Shown: positions 35,631-43,867 of the stretch, in pieces
How positions within the stretch are numbered: position 1 is the first letter of the stretch
How the letters are laid out: the number at the start of each line of letters is the position of its first letter
Origin: Olsenella uli
Lineage (GTDB): Bacteria > Actinomycetota > Coriobacteriia > Coriobacteriales > Atopobiaceae
Assembly (NCBI RefSeq): GCF_901212655.1
Contig: NZ_CAAKON010000020.1
Location: forward strand, 103,963 to 167,962
Reading direction: 5' to 3'
Length of the DNA stretch: 64,000 bases
The notes under the pieces: generated by a model
The model's input: the letters and a program-made list of their open reading frames with translations, nothing else
Databases searched by the model: none
Told to the model about the DNA's origin: nothing
Translations under genes and position numbers: made by a program

Positions 35631-35777
35631 AGAGGTATTTCCGAGGTCGAAACGGCGAACGGTCAATTCGGCAAGGCGAGCGGCTGAGTACAAGATGCGA
35701 CGCATGCCCATTCAGAACGTCAGTGCAGGCCAGAGAGACCCTCCCCCGATGGGCCCGCACCTCTGGAGCAAACCCGC

Positions 35778-36131
35778 CTAGCGAGCAAGCTCCGCCTCAA
35801 GCGAAAGCACGAACGCCCTCGCGTCGCGAGCTCCAGAACAATCGAGCAGACGCCATCCGCCCGAAACGGGACGAAAGCCGACCAGCGGACCGAAGCCTCT
35901 CTCGAGGGTACAGGACGCCTCGGCAAACAGAGGGTCCTCGCGAAGGCCCGCATAGCGCACCTCGGCAACGGCCGGGTGGCAGCACAGGTAATTCGCGACA
36001 ACCTGGGCCGTATCGGACGAGGCGGACCATCCGGCCTGTCCCATGGTCTCAGACAGGGCCTTCAGCTCACGCAACTTCGGATAGGAGCGGCCCTCAGGCC
36101 CATCGGCTTCGTGCTCGTCGTAGTCGGCCAC
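35778..36131 (-). CDS. Orphan C-terminal domain resembling Cys/Met-metabolism PLP enzymes
   Basis: A 117-residue protein. The GTG start at 36131 has AGGAGG five bases upstream; the longer frame reads back through the thrS terminator. From about residue 40 on, A-x-x-V-A-N-Y-L-x-x-H-P-A-V-A-E-V-R-Y-A-G-L, then G-F-G-P-L-V-G-F, resembles the C-terminal domain of cystathionine gamma-synthase and its relatives (H-P-x-V-x-x-V-x-Y-P-G-L, G-x-G-x-x-x-S-F). The PLP-binding N-terminal domain and its lysine are absent, so it cannot be a catalytic enzyme alone. It could be a decayed fragment that kept a ribosome site or a stand-alone domain with a new role. The match is by eye and is moderately strong. 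Confidence 0.55.
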   Translation of the reverse strand: MADYDEHEADGPEGRSYPKLRELKALSETMGQAGWSASSDTAQVVANYLCCHPAVAEVRYAGLREDPLFAEASCTLERGFGPLVGFRPVSGGWRLLDCSGARDARAFVLSLEAELAR

Positions 36132-36168
36132 AGGAGCCTCCTCATCGAATGCGAATTGCAAGGAAACG

Positions 36169-36202
36169 AAAAGGCGGGGCCCCGGAAGAACCGGAACCCC
36201 GC
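36169..36202 (-). terminator. Terminator of thrS
   Basis: On the minus strand GCGGGGTTCCGG-TTCTT-CCGGGGCCCCGC is followed by CTTTTCG; the stem is 12 bp with a central two-base mismatch. It lies 22 bases after the thrS stop and directly before the ribosome site of the orphan PLP-domain gene. Confidence 0.8.
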
Positions 36203-36224
36203 ACATCACCTCAAAACGCCCGAC

Positions 36225-37985
36225 TTAGCGACGCTCGGCAATCTCGGCCGTCACGTCGGCCACGAAGTCGGCGAGGTCGCGCTGGACCGTCTCGTTCGAG
36301 CGGTCGCGCACGCTGATGTTGCCCGCCTCGGCCTCCTTCTCGCCGATGATCAGCATGTACGGCACGCGGTCGAGGCTGCGCGCCTCGCGAATCTTGTAGC
36401 CGATCTTCTCGTCGCGGTCGTCCACCTTCACGCGCACGCCGGCGTCGCGCAGGGTGTCGGCCACCGAGTGGGCGTAGTCGCGGGTCTTCTCGGACACCGG
36501 CAGCACCTTGACCTGCAGCGGCGAGAGCCACGTCGGGAACTTGCCCGCGTACTCCTCCGTCAGCATGCCAATGAAGCGCTCGAAGCTGCCGAAGCCCGCA
36601 CGGTGGATCATAATCGGCTGCTTCTTGGAGCCGTCCGCGTCGGTGTACTCGAGCTGGAAGTTGTGCGGCAGCTGGAAGTCGAGCTGGATCGTGCCGCACT
36701 GCCAGGTGCGGCCGAGGCAATCCTGCAGGTGGAAGTCGATCTTCGGGCCATAGAAGGCGCCGTCGCCCTCGTTGATCGTGTACTCCACGCCCATCGTCTC
36801 GAGAGCGCGACGCAGGCCCTCCTCGGCGTTGGCCCAGTCCTCGTCCGAGCCCATCGAGTCGTCCGGGCGCGTCGACAGCTCCACCTTGTAGGGAAAGCCG
36901 AACTGCGCGTAGTAGGCCGTGATGAGGTGCGCGACGTCCGTGACCTGCTCGGTGATCTGGTCCGGGCGTATGAACAGGTGCGCGTCGTCCTGCGTGAACT
37001 CGCGCACGCGGAACAGGCCGTGCAGCGCGCCCTTGAGCTCGTGGCGGTGGTCAAGGCCGGCCTCGGCGAGCTTGAGCGGCAGGTCGCGATAGCTGCGAGG
37101 CTTGTTCTTGTAAATGAGGCAGGCGCCCGGGCAGTTCATCGGCTTGATCGCGTAGTCTTCCTCGTCGATCTTCGTCGTGTACATGTTGGCCTTGTAGTGG
37201 TCCCAGTGACCGGAGGTCTCCCAGAGGGTGCGCGACAGGATGACGGGCGTCTGCACCTCCTCGTAGCCGAACTTGGCCTGCATCTCGTGCCAGTACTGCA
37301 TAAGGGAGTTGCGCACGACCATGCCGTTGGGCAGCCAAAACGGGAAGCCCGGGCCGGCGTCGTTCATCATGAAGAGCTCCATCTCGCGGCCGATCTTGCG
37401 GTGGTCGCGGCGGGCGGCCTCCTCGAGCATCTTGAGGTGCTCCTCGAGCGCCTCCTTCGAGCCGAAGGCGATGCCGTTGATGCGGGTGAGCATCTTGTTG
37501 TCCTTGTCGCCCTTCCAGTAGGCGCCGGACACGCCGGTGAGCTTGAAGGCCTTGAGCGCCTTGGTGTAGGTGAGGTGCGGGCCCACGCACATGTCGATGT
37601 ACTCGCCCTGCTGGTAGAAGGTGATGCGAGCGTCGGCAGGCAGGTCGTCGATGTGCTCGAGCTTGTACTTCTCGTTGCGTTCGGCCATGAGCTTCTTGGC
37701 CTCGTCACGGGAGAGCTCGAACGTCGTGAACTTGAGGTTCTCCTTGCAAATCTTCTTCATCTCGGCCTCGATCGCGGGGAAGTCCTCCTCGCTGATCTTC
37801 TTGTCGCCGAGGTCGATGTCATAGTAGAAGCCGTTGTCCGTGGCCGGACCGTAGGCGAAGTCGGCCTCGGGGTAGAGGCGCTTGATGGCCTGTGCCATGA
37901 TGTGGGCGGCGGAGTGGCGGATGACGTGGAGCTCCTCGTCGGCGGGGCACTCGGCCACGTGGCCATCGTTGTAGAGAACCTTCAT
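36225..37985 (-). CDS. thrS: Threonine--tRNA ligase lacking the TGS domain
   Basis: A 586-residue class II synthetase charging tRNA-Thr. The editing domain begins almost at once, with H-S-A-A-H near residue 24 and the C-V-G-P-H motif near 135. The catalytic core has the zinc ligands in M-N-C-P-G, D-H-R-H-E-L and M-I-H-R-A-G-F-G-S, and the anticodon-binding domain fills the last 100 residues. The N-terminal TGS domain of about 60 residues found in most bacterial ThrRS is missing; only a short M-K-V-L-Y-N-D-G-H strand remains. The gene has a 216-bp leader holding a small threonine-rich reading frame and a terminator, a likely attenuator. It has its own terminator downstream. Confidence 0.95.
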   Translation of the reverse strand: MKVLYNDGHVAECPADEELHVIRHSAAHIMAQAIKRLYPEADFAYGPATDNGFYYDIDLGDKKISEEDFPAIEAEMKKICKENLKFTTFELSRDEAKKLMAERNEKYKLEHIDDLPADARITFYQQGEYIDMCVGPHLTYTKALKAFKLTGVSGAYWKGDKDNKMLTRINGIAFGSKEALEEHLKMLEEAARRDHRKIGREMELFMMNDAGPGFPFWLPNGMVVRNSLMQYWHEMQAKFGYEEVQTPVILSRTLWETSGHWDHYKANMYTTKIDEEDYAIKPMNCPGACLIYKNKPRSYRDLPLKLAEAGLDHRHELKGALHGLFRVREFTQDDAHLFIRPDQITEQVTDVAHLITAYYAQFGFPYKVELSTRPDDSMGSDEDWANAEEGLRRALETMGVEYTINEGDGAFYGPKIDFHLQDCLGRTWQCGTIQLDFQLPHNFQLEYTDADGSKKQPIMIHRAGFGSFERFIGMLTEEYAGKFPTWLSPLQVKVLPVSEKTRDYAHSVADTLRDAGVRVKVDDRDEKIGYKIREARSLDRVPYMLIIGEKEAEAGNISVRDRSNETVQRDLADFVADVTAEIAERR

Positions 37986-38081
37986 GGGAACCTCTCTCTA
38001 GGATATGCGCGCCAGGGCGCGCGTTCGAACCGAAGGGGTGACGGCGGGGCCGCCGGGGCGCGCCGCGTGCGACGCCCACGG

Positions 38082-38124
38082 AAAAGGCGCCTGTCAGGGC
38101 CGCGCGAGACGCGGCGGGCAGACG
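38082..38124 (-). terminator. Candidate attenuator terminator in the thrS leader
   Basis: On the minus strand GGCGTCTGCC and GACAGGCGCC pair over 10 positions (one mismatch, one G-U), enclosing an inner CCGCG/CGCGG stem, and are followed by TTTTCC (38082-38085). The hairpin starts right at the stop codon of the leader reading frame and lies about 100 bases before the thrS start. This is the classic layout of ribosome-mediated attenuation. Confidence 0.7.
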
Positions 38125-38201
38125 CCTAGATAGTCTGGGTTCGCGTGGCCGTAGGTGACGAGACGATGCCTGCCGATACGAGACGTGCGCGCGCTTGGAA
38201 C
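38124..38201 (-). CDS. Putative threonine-rich leader peptide of thrS
   Basis: A 25-codon frame from ATG (38201) to TAG (38124-38126), with AAAGGT eight bases before the start. Its last eight sense codons read T-A-T-R-T-Q-T-I: four threonine codons (ACG, ACG, ACC, ACT) and a final isoleucine. The stop codon abuts the terminator hairpin. When charged tRNA-Thr is scarce a ribosome would stall in this stretch and could prevent the hairpin, raising thrS expression. No T-box motif is present in the leader. The peptide itself is probably without function. The rest of 37986-38434 holds only this leader and the upstream gene's terminator. Confidence 0.6.
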
Positions 38202-38360
38202 ATGGACCCGACCTTTCGCGGAATATTGCTTGCATAGGTTTACCACAAAATGCCGGCGCCGGCGTGCGGGGCACGGGCTCGTCACGGGGCCTCGGGCGGA
38301 TAGCGGCCCAAAGGGACGTTGGGCCGTTCGAGGGGGCATAGCGTCCCGCAGGCGATGTAC

Positions 38361-38388
38361 AAAAAAGCCCGCCACATTCGTGACGGGC
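38361..38388 (-). terminator. Terminator of the zinc-ribbon membrane protein gene
   Basis: On the minus strand GCCCGTCAC-GAAT-GTGGCGGGC (8 of 9 paired) is followed by TTTTTT (38361-38366). It begins 46 bases after the stop codon. Confidence 0.85.
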
Positions 38389-38434
38389 CACACTTCGTCG
38401 ATGCCTCGGGGCTCGCTCCCCCGCCGAACCCGCG

Positions 38435-38866
38435 CTACTGGATGCGCGTGCGGCAGTACGGGCAGACCTTCCAGTCCGCGTTGAGCGGTCGGTGGCACGT
38501 CGGGCAGACGTTGCGCACCTGCGTGTTGCAGATCGGGCAGACGATGAAGTCCTTGTCGATCGGCGTGCCGCACTTGGGGCAGATGCCGTAGTGCGACAGC
38601 TGGTGCTCGCGCAGGGCGATGTCGAGGTCCTGCTCCTCGCGGTCGACCAGATACGAGCTCGGACGGAGGATCACGTAGGCGAGCAGGCCGACGATGGGGA
38701 TAACGGAGATGATGGCCCACAGCCACCACGGCTCGGCGCCGCGGCGCTGGGCGTCACGAATCACGTAGACGATGGAGAGCACGTAGAGCATGACGACGCA
38801 GGCGAGCATGAGATAGAGCACCATGCGGACCTCGGGCGTGATGAGCTGGTCAAGAATATCCTGCAT
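38435..38866 (-). CDS. Membrane protein with C-terminal double zinc ribbon
   Basis: A 143-residue protein of unknown role. Two hydrophobic segments (about 16-36 and 47-67; the second reads W-W-L-W-A-I-I-S-V-I-P-I-V-G-L-L) resemble the PLD-nuclease N-terminal membrane hairpin. They are followed by two treble-clef zinc ribbons: C-P-K-C with C-P-I-C, and C-P-T-C with C-P-Y-C. Such anchored zinc ribbons are common in Actinobacteria and have no assigned activity. The start at 38866 follows AGGAGGAG at a distance of 11 bases; the longer frame to 39418 is antisense to folC and not real. It lies between folC and thrS, all on the minus strand. Confidence 0.8.
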   Translation of the reverse strand: MQDILDQLITPEVRMVLYLMLACVVMLYVLSIVYVIRDAQRRGAEPWWLWAIISVIPIVGLLAYVILRPSSYLVDREEQDLDIALREHQLSHYGICPKCGTPIDKDFIVCPICNTQVRNVCPTCHRPLNADWKVCPYCRTRIQ

Positions 38867-39047
38867 AGGGGCGAAGACTCCTCCTGGTCGAATGTTGCCG
38901 CACATGCCCGGCACGGCGTTTGGCAGCGCGCTCTCGCCTGAACTCTCAGTGCCCGGGCATGGTTTTAGGAATTGTAGCAAATGAGCGCGGGGGCCCTGCC
39001 GCTGCAGGGTGCATCGGCAAAACGACACAGACCGGCGACGAGGGGGG

Positions 39048-40475
39048 CTAGTCACCGGCGCGCCCGCGGTGCCAGGCCACGGCCTCGCCCGCGAGCGTGA
39101 TCGAGCCGACGGCCACGTACCTGTCGCCCGCGAGCGCGTCGAGGGCCTCGGCGGCCGTCTCGAAGACCTCCTCGGGCACATGGCCACAGGAGGCGAACTC
39201 GTCGGCGAGCTCACAGGCGGGAAGGGCGCGGTCACTGCTCGTGGCGCAGACGGCGATGCGGGGGAACTGGTCGGCAAGCAGGCCCACGATGCCGTGAACG
39301 TCCTTGTCGGCAAGCACCGCGCAAAGGAGCATGGGACGGCTCCCGACGTCGGGCGCCACCTCGGCGAGCGAAGCGAGGAAGGCACGAATCGACTGCGGGT
39401 TGTGCGCAGCGTCGACAAGGTGCAGGGGCGAGCCCGACACGACGTTGAAGCGCCCGGGCGTCGGGCACTCCCCCACGCGGTCGGACAGGCGATACTGGTC
39501 GAGCGGCCGGCCGAGGAAGGCCTCGGCGAGCGCGACGGCGCAGGCGATATTGGCCGCCTGGTAGGCAGGGCGCGCCGCGCACAGTCCCTCGTAGCTTGCG
39601 CGCGGAGTCGTTACGTCGAGGACAAGCCCGCCGCCGATGCGCTCGGGGTGGCGCGTGACGTGATAGGTGGCCTGCGCAAGCTCGGGATGTGAGCGCATCT
39701 CGCCGTGCTCAAGCTCGCCGGGGGCATCGGAGGCGACGCGCGGTCGAACGAGCGTGGGCTCGACGCCCGCCTCGATACAGCGGCTCAGCAGCACGTCCTC
39801 GACGCTCGGGGGCGTGCCCGTACCGACGCCCAGGACGCAGGTCCTCCCGGGCTTGATGATGGCAGCCTTCTCGCCCGCGATCTGCTCGAGCGTGTCACCG
39901 AGGATCCTCATGTGGTCGAGGCCGATGCCCGTGACGGCGACGGACTTGATGGTGCGCGCAGCGCTCGTCGCGTCCCAGCGACCGCCCATGCCGCACTCGA
40001 GCACGGCGACGTCAACGCCCGCCTCGGCGAAGACGACGAGGGCGGCCACGGTGAGAAGGTCGAACTCCGTGACGTCATAGGGCCTCTGCCCCGCGGCGCT
40101 GCGGCGCTCGTTCACGCGCTCGCCCGCGGTGACGGCAGCGGCCAGGCCACGCGCAAAGCGCTCCTTACTCACGGGCCGGCCCATGAGCTCCATGCGCTCC
40201 GTAAGGCACACGAGCTCCGGCGAGGTGTAGAGAGCGGTGCGCTTGCCCTCCCCCATGAGGATCGCGGCGGTATAACGCGAGGTCGAGGTCTTGCCGTTGG
40301 TGCCCGCGATCTGGACGCTCTCGAAGTAGTCATCCGGATTGCCGAGCTCCGTGAGCATGTCCTCGACGGTCTCGAGCAGGGGCTGGATACCGAACTTCTT
40401 GGAGCTGTGAAGCCTCTCCACCGCCTCCTCGAAAGTGTAGGGGGGAATCTCGAACGGAATCTGGTACATAGCCAT
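39048..40475 (-). CDS. folC: Folylpolyglutamate synthase / dihydrofolate synthase
   Basis: A 475-residue Mur-ligase-like enzyme that adds glutamate to folates. The P-loop is I-A-G-T-N-G-K-T-S (about 56-64), followed by the Omega-loop region with T-S-P-E-L-V, and L-E-C-G-M-G-G-R-W-D-A-T, the folate-site signature. The C-terminal domain has D-A-A-H-N-P. GAGGAG lies four bases before the ATG at 40475 and ten before a second ATG at 40469; either may be used. It fits the one-carbon genes in the same minus-strand block (fhs, FocA-type channel). Confidence 0.93.
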   Translation of the reverse strand: MAMYQIPFEIPPYTFEEAVERLHSSKKFGIQPLLETVEDMLTELGNPDDYFESVQIAGTNGKTSTSRYTAAILMGEGKRTALYTSPELVCLTERMELMGRPVSKERFARGLAAAVTAGERVNERRSAAGQRPYDVTEFDLLTVAALVVFAEAGVDVAVLECGMGGRWDATSAARTIKSVAVTGIGLDHMRILGDTLEQIAGEKAAIIKPGRTCVLGVGTGTPPSVEDVLLSRCIEAGVEPTLVRPRVASDAPGELEHGEMRSHPELAQATYHVTRHPERIGGGLVLDVTTPRASYEGLCAARPAYQAANIACAVALAEAFLGRPLDQYRLSDRVGECPTPGRFNVVSGSPLHLVDAAHNPQSIRAFLASLAEVAPDVGSRPMLLCAVLADKDVHGIVGLLADQFPRIAVCATSSDRALPACELADEFASCGHVPEEVFETAAEALDALAGDRYVAVGSITLAGEAVAWHRGRAGD

Positions 40476-40546
40476 GAATCTCCTCAAACCGGAATCGACG
40501 CCTCGTCGTCAGCAGACGACGTCCTCACGCCGCGCCCGCAGACGAA

Positions 40547-41368
40547 CTAGTAGCCCAGCGCCACAAACATGGCGCCGCCCACTATGTTACCCAGCGTCAG
40601 GGCCGAAATGTTGGCGAGGGCGCCCGTGGCCGTGAGGGCAGAGACGTCAACGCCGTGGGCGGCATAGCCCAGGGCGTTGGCCACGAGGCCCATGGGCAGG
40701 AAGAACATGTTTGCGACGCAGTGCTCGAACCCGCACGCGACGAAGCACGTCACGGGCAAAAGTGCGGCGGCGAGCTTGTCCACGACGGTCTTGCCAGCGA
40801 ACCCCATCCACACGGCAAGGCACACGAGCACGTTGCACAGGACGCCGCGGAAGAAGGCGACCCTCCAGGAAAGCCCGGCCTTACCTGCGGCAACCGCCAC
40901 CATGGTCTCGCCCACGGCACCTCCCGCCATGTCGGCGAAACCCGCCCCGACGAGCAGTGCGGCGAGCAGAAGCGCACCCACGAGGTTGCCCGCATAGACG
41001 ACGAGCCAACTCCGGGCGAGGGCAACCCACGAATAGCTACCGTGCATGCGACCGATGACCATAAGCGCGTTGCCCGTGAAGAGCTCGGCTCCCGCCACGA
41101 GGACGAGGAAGAGGCCCAGCGAGAAGGACAGCCCGCCGAGAAGCGACGAGGCCGCGGGGGACAGCGTCGCGTCGGACTTCACGAGCGTCATGAACATGGC
41201 GCCCAATCCGATGAAGAAGCCCGCCATCACGGCGAGGACGAAGGCCCTCGCAGGGCTCATGCCGGCTTTGGCAGACCCCGCCTCCACGGCTTTCGCCTCA
41301 ATCTTCTGGGGCGTGAGGGCACCGGGGTCCGGAAACGCGGCGACCCGGGCTCGATGGTCTTCGGTCAT
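40547..41368 (-). CDS. Formate/nitrite transporter (FNT) family channel
   Basis: A 273-residue membrane protein of the FocA/NirC family with six hydrophobic helices. The first-helix signature G-F-F-I-G-L-G-A-M-F and the L-F-T-G-N motif of the half-helix are clear, as is the C-G-F-E-H-C-V-A-N-M-F stretch that carries the conserved pore histidine. The ATG at 41368 lies one base after the stop of the fchA'-folD' remnant, and fhs is just upstream, so a formate channel feeding formate-THF ligase is the natural reading. Nitrite or hydrosulfide transport cannot be excluded by sequence. Confidence 0.9.
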   Translation of the reverse strand: MTEDHRARVAAFPDPGALTPQKIEAKAVEAGSAKAGMSPARAFVLAVMAGFFIGLGAMFMTLVKSDATLSPAASSLLGGLSFSLGLFLVLVAGAELFTGNALMVIGRMHGSYSWVALARSWLVVYAGNLVGALLLAALLVGAGFADMAGGAVGETMVAVAAGKAGLSWRVAFFRGVLCNVLVCLAVWMGFAGKTVVDKLAAALLPVTCFVACGFEHCVANMFFLPMGLVANALGYAAHGVDVSALTATGALANISALTLGNIVGGAMFVALGY

Positions 41369-41369
41369 G

Positions 41370-41921
41370 CTACTCACCTTCCGAGCGGGTCGCGGCACGC
41401 TCCGCCGCCTGTACGACATGCTGCATGAGAACGGCCGTGGTGAGCGACCCCACCCCGCCAGGCAGAGGCGTTATGGCACCAGCGACGGGCTCAACGATGT
41501 CAAAGTTGACGTCGCCCACGAGCCTGCCGGCGTCGTCGTCCCAGGTGATGCCCACGTCGACGTCCTTCTCGGGAGCGATGGCCTCGCATGCGACCGCCAC
41601 GTCGAGCGAGGCGGGCAGCGGGCGAAACACAAGGATGCCGTGGACCGCCGGGTCCTCGCTGGCGGCAGAGATGGAGGACATGAGCTCAGCCCGCGAGCAG
41701 GCGGGATCGTGCGCGGCGCATGCGGGCCTGCCCTCGATGAAGCGGCAGACCATCGTGCAGAGCGCCGTTCCCAGCGCCCCCACGTAGGCAGAGGCCCCGC
41801 CGCCGCCCGGACCCAGCGCCCCCACGTAGGCGGAGGCTCCGCCGCCGCCCGGAACGGGCTCCCGGGCGGCCAGGCGATCGGAGAACTCCGCACAGGTCCT
41901 CTCGGTCATAGAAACACTCAT
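41370..41921 (-). CDS. Chimeric remnant: FchA N-terminus joined to FolD pieces
   Basis: A 183-residue frame made of parts of two one-carbon enzymes. Residues 1-65 are the start of an FchA-type protein, including [12 protein letters not shown], in which the [13 protein letters not shown] block is repeated twice. Residues about 78-125 are the FolD middle ([14 protein letters not shown], then K-D-V-D). Residues about 135-178 are the FolD end ([16 protein letters not shown]). The FolD NADP loop is missing. As a paralogue of fchA-folD at 30010-31499 it looks like a deletion fusion that stayed in frame. Position: 15 bases after fhs, 1 base before the FNT channel. Enzyme activity is unlikely. Confidence 0.75.
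   Translation of the reverse strand: MSVSMTERTCAEFSDRLAAREPVPGGGGASAYVGALGPGGGGASAYVGALGTALCTMVCRFIEGRPACAAHDPACSRAELMSSISAASEDPAVHGILVFRPLPASLDVAVACEAIAPEKDVDVGITWDDDAGRLVGDVNFDIVEPVAGAITPLPGGVGSLTTAVLMQHVVQAAERAATRSEGE
41770..41853. repeat. 42-bp tandem duplication inside the chimeric gene
   Basis: Copies at 41770-41811 and 41812-41853 differ at only two bases. Each encodes [14 protein letters not shown], so the duplication keeps the frame and doubles the folate-binding glycine motif of FchA. The near identity points to a recent event. Confidence 0.92.
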
Positions 41922-41936
41922 GAACTGGGTTACTCC

Positions 41937-43601
41937 CTAGAAAAGGCCGGTGATGCGGCCGTCCTCGTCGACGTCGATGTTCTCCGCGGCGGGGCGCTTG
42001 GGCAGGCCCGGCATCGTCATGATGTCACCCGTGAGGGCAACGACGAAGCCGGCGCCGGCGGCGACCTTCACCGAGCGAACCGTGATGCGGAAGCCCTCGG
42101 GGGCACCCAGCTTCTTGGCATCGTCGGAGAAGGAGTACTGGGTCTTGGCCATGCAGACGGGCATGTTCGTGAAGCCCTGCTCCTCGAGCTGGGCAACCTG
42201 CTTGGCAGCGGCGGGCGTGAAGTCAACGCCGTCAGCGTGGTAGACGCGGCGGGCGATGGCGTCGATACTCTCGCGAATGCCGCCAAGCTCGTAGGCCTGC
42301 GTGAACTCGCTGGGCTCGTCGCACAGGCGCACGACCTCCTCGGCGAGGGCCAGGCCACCCTCGCCGCCCTTCGCCCAGACCTCGGACAGGGCAACGTTCA
42401 CGCCTAGCTCGTGGCACTTGGCCTCGACGAGGTCAAGCTCGGCCTTCGTGTCCGTGGGGAACGCGTTGATGGCGACGACGACGGGCAGGCCGAAGACCTC
42501 GCGCATGTTGGTGACGTGGCGCAGGAGGTTGGGCATGCCGGCCTCGAGGGCCTCGAGGTTCTCCTCGGAGAGCGCCGTCTTGGGCACGCCGCCGTTGTGC
42601 TTGAGGGCGCGCACGGTGGCGACGACCACGCAGACGCTCGGGGTGAGTCCGGCCATGCGGCACTTGATGTCGCAGAACTTCTCCGCGCCGAGGTCCGCGC
42701 CGAAGCCCGCCTCGGTGACGACGTAGTCGCCGAGCTTCATCGCGACGTCGGTCGCCATGACGGAGTTGCAGCCGTGGGCGATGTTCGCGAAGGGACCGCC
42801 GTGGACGAACGCGGGCGTGTGCTCGAGCGTCTGGACGAGGTTGGGCGAGATGGCGTCCTTGAGCAGCGCCGTCATGGCACCCTCGGCGTGGAGGTCGTGC
42901 GCGGTGACGGGCGTGCGGTCGAAGGTGTAACCGACGACAATGCGGCCAAGACGGGCCTTGAGGTCCATGATGGAGGTAGCCAGGCAGAAGCAGGCCATGA
43001 CCTCGGAGGCGACGGTGATGTCGAAGCCGTCCTCGCGGGGCATGCCGTTGGCGACGCCGCCGAGGCCGCAGACGATGTTGCGCAGCTGGCGGTCGTTCAT
43101 GTCGACGACGCGCTTCCAGGTGATGCGGCGCGGGTCGATGCCGAGGGCGTTGCCCTGCTTGATGTGGTTGTCGAGCATGGCGGCAAGCAGGTTGTTCGCC
43201 GCGCCGATGGCGTGGAAGTCGCCGGTGAAGTGGAGGTTGATGTTCTCCATGGGAACGACCTGGGCATAGCCGCCGCCAGCGGCACCACCCTTGACGCCGA
43301 AGACCGGACCAAGGGACGGCTCGCGAAGCGCAAGTACGGCCTTCTTGCCAAGACGCTGGAGGGCGTCAGCGAGGCCCACGGACGTCGTGGTCTTGCCCTC
43401 ACCCGCAGGCGTGGGGTTGATGGCGGTCACGAGAATGAGCTTGGCGCGGCGCTCCTTGTCGCGGAGCTTCGTGACGTCGACCTTGGCCATGTGGTGGCCG
43501 TAGGGGATGAGCTCGTCATCGGTCAGGCCGAGACCCTCGGCGACCTTGCTGATGGGCCAGACCTCGGCCTGCTGTGCGATTTCGATATCCGTCAGTGCCA
43601 T
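41937..43601 (-). CDS. fhs: Formate--tetrahydrofolate ligase
   Basis: A 554-residue ATP-dependent enzyme joining formate to THF to give 10-formyl-THF. The start at 43601 follows GGAG; the longer frame to 43793 has no support. The P-loop-like motif T-P-A-G-E-G-K-T-T lies at 64-72, followed by the family signatures R-E-P-S-L-G-P and [11 protein letters not shown]. The C-terminal part has M-P-G-L-P-K-x-P near the end, as usual. It leads a set with the fchA'-folD' remnant and the FNT channel. In fermenters it supplies one-carbon units for purine synthesis from formate; no acetogenesis genes are seen here. Confidence 0.96.
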   Translation of the reverse strand: MALTDIEIAQQAEVWPISKVAEGLGLTDDELIPYGHHMAKVDVTKLRDKERRAKLILVTAINPTPAGEGKTTTSVGLADALQRLGKKAVLALREPSLGPVFGVKGGAAGGGYAQVVPMENINLHFTGDFHAIGAANNLLAAMLDNHIKQGNALGIDPRRITWKRVVDMNDRQLRNIVCGLGGVANGMPREDGFDITVASEVMACFCLATSIMDLKARLGRIVVGYTFDRTPVTAHDLHAEGAMTALLKDAISPNLVQTLEHTPAFVHGGPFANIAHGCNSVMATDVAMKLGDYVVTEAGFGADLGAEKFCDIKCRMAGLTPSVCVVVATVRALKHNGGVPKTALSEENLEALEAGMPNLLRHVTNMREVFGLPVVVAINAFPTDTKAELDLVEAKCHELGVNVALSEVWAKGGEGGLALAEEVVRLCDEPSEFTQAYELGGIRESIDAIARRVYHADGVDFTPAAAKQVAQLEEQGFTNMPVCMAKTQYSFSDDAKKLGAPEGFRITVRSVKVAAGAGFVVALTGDIMTMPGLPKRPAAENIDVDEDGRITGLF

Positions 43602-43867
43602 GGGAGCTCCATTCGCTCGAGGGGTCTGCTGCGCCACCATTATCAGACGCCTCGCCGACCAAACTCGAGAAGCCCCCGCGACTGAGACACTTTGCATCTC
43701 TTGAGAGCGAGGGCACATGCGGCCGATGTCGTGTGGGAAAGGCAAAACAAACCCGTTTATCTCAACGCGTTTAATTCTATGAACCTCGCGCACGCACGTC
43801 TCAACCAGAGCGCGGCAACACCACTAAGATGATGAAACACTTTGTACCATGCAACGATGGAGACCCC

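Noticed and set aside
35330..35777. Rex operator before adhE
   Set aside because: No TTGTGAAA-N-TTTCACAA-like palindrome was found in the interval.
37986..38260. T-box riboswitch upstream of thrS
   Set aside because: No T-box core (AGGGUGGNACCGCG-like) nor specifier stem arrangement is seen; the leader-peptide model explains the sequence better.
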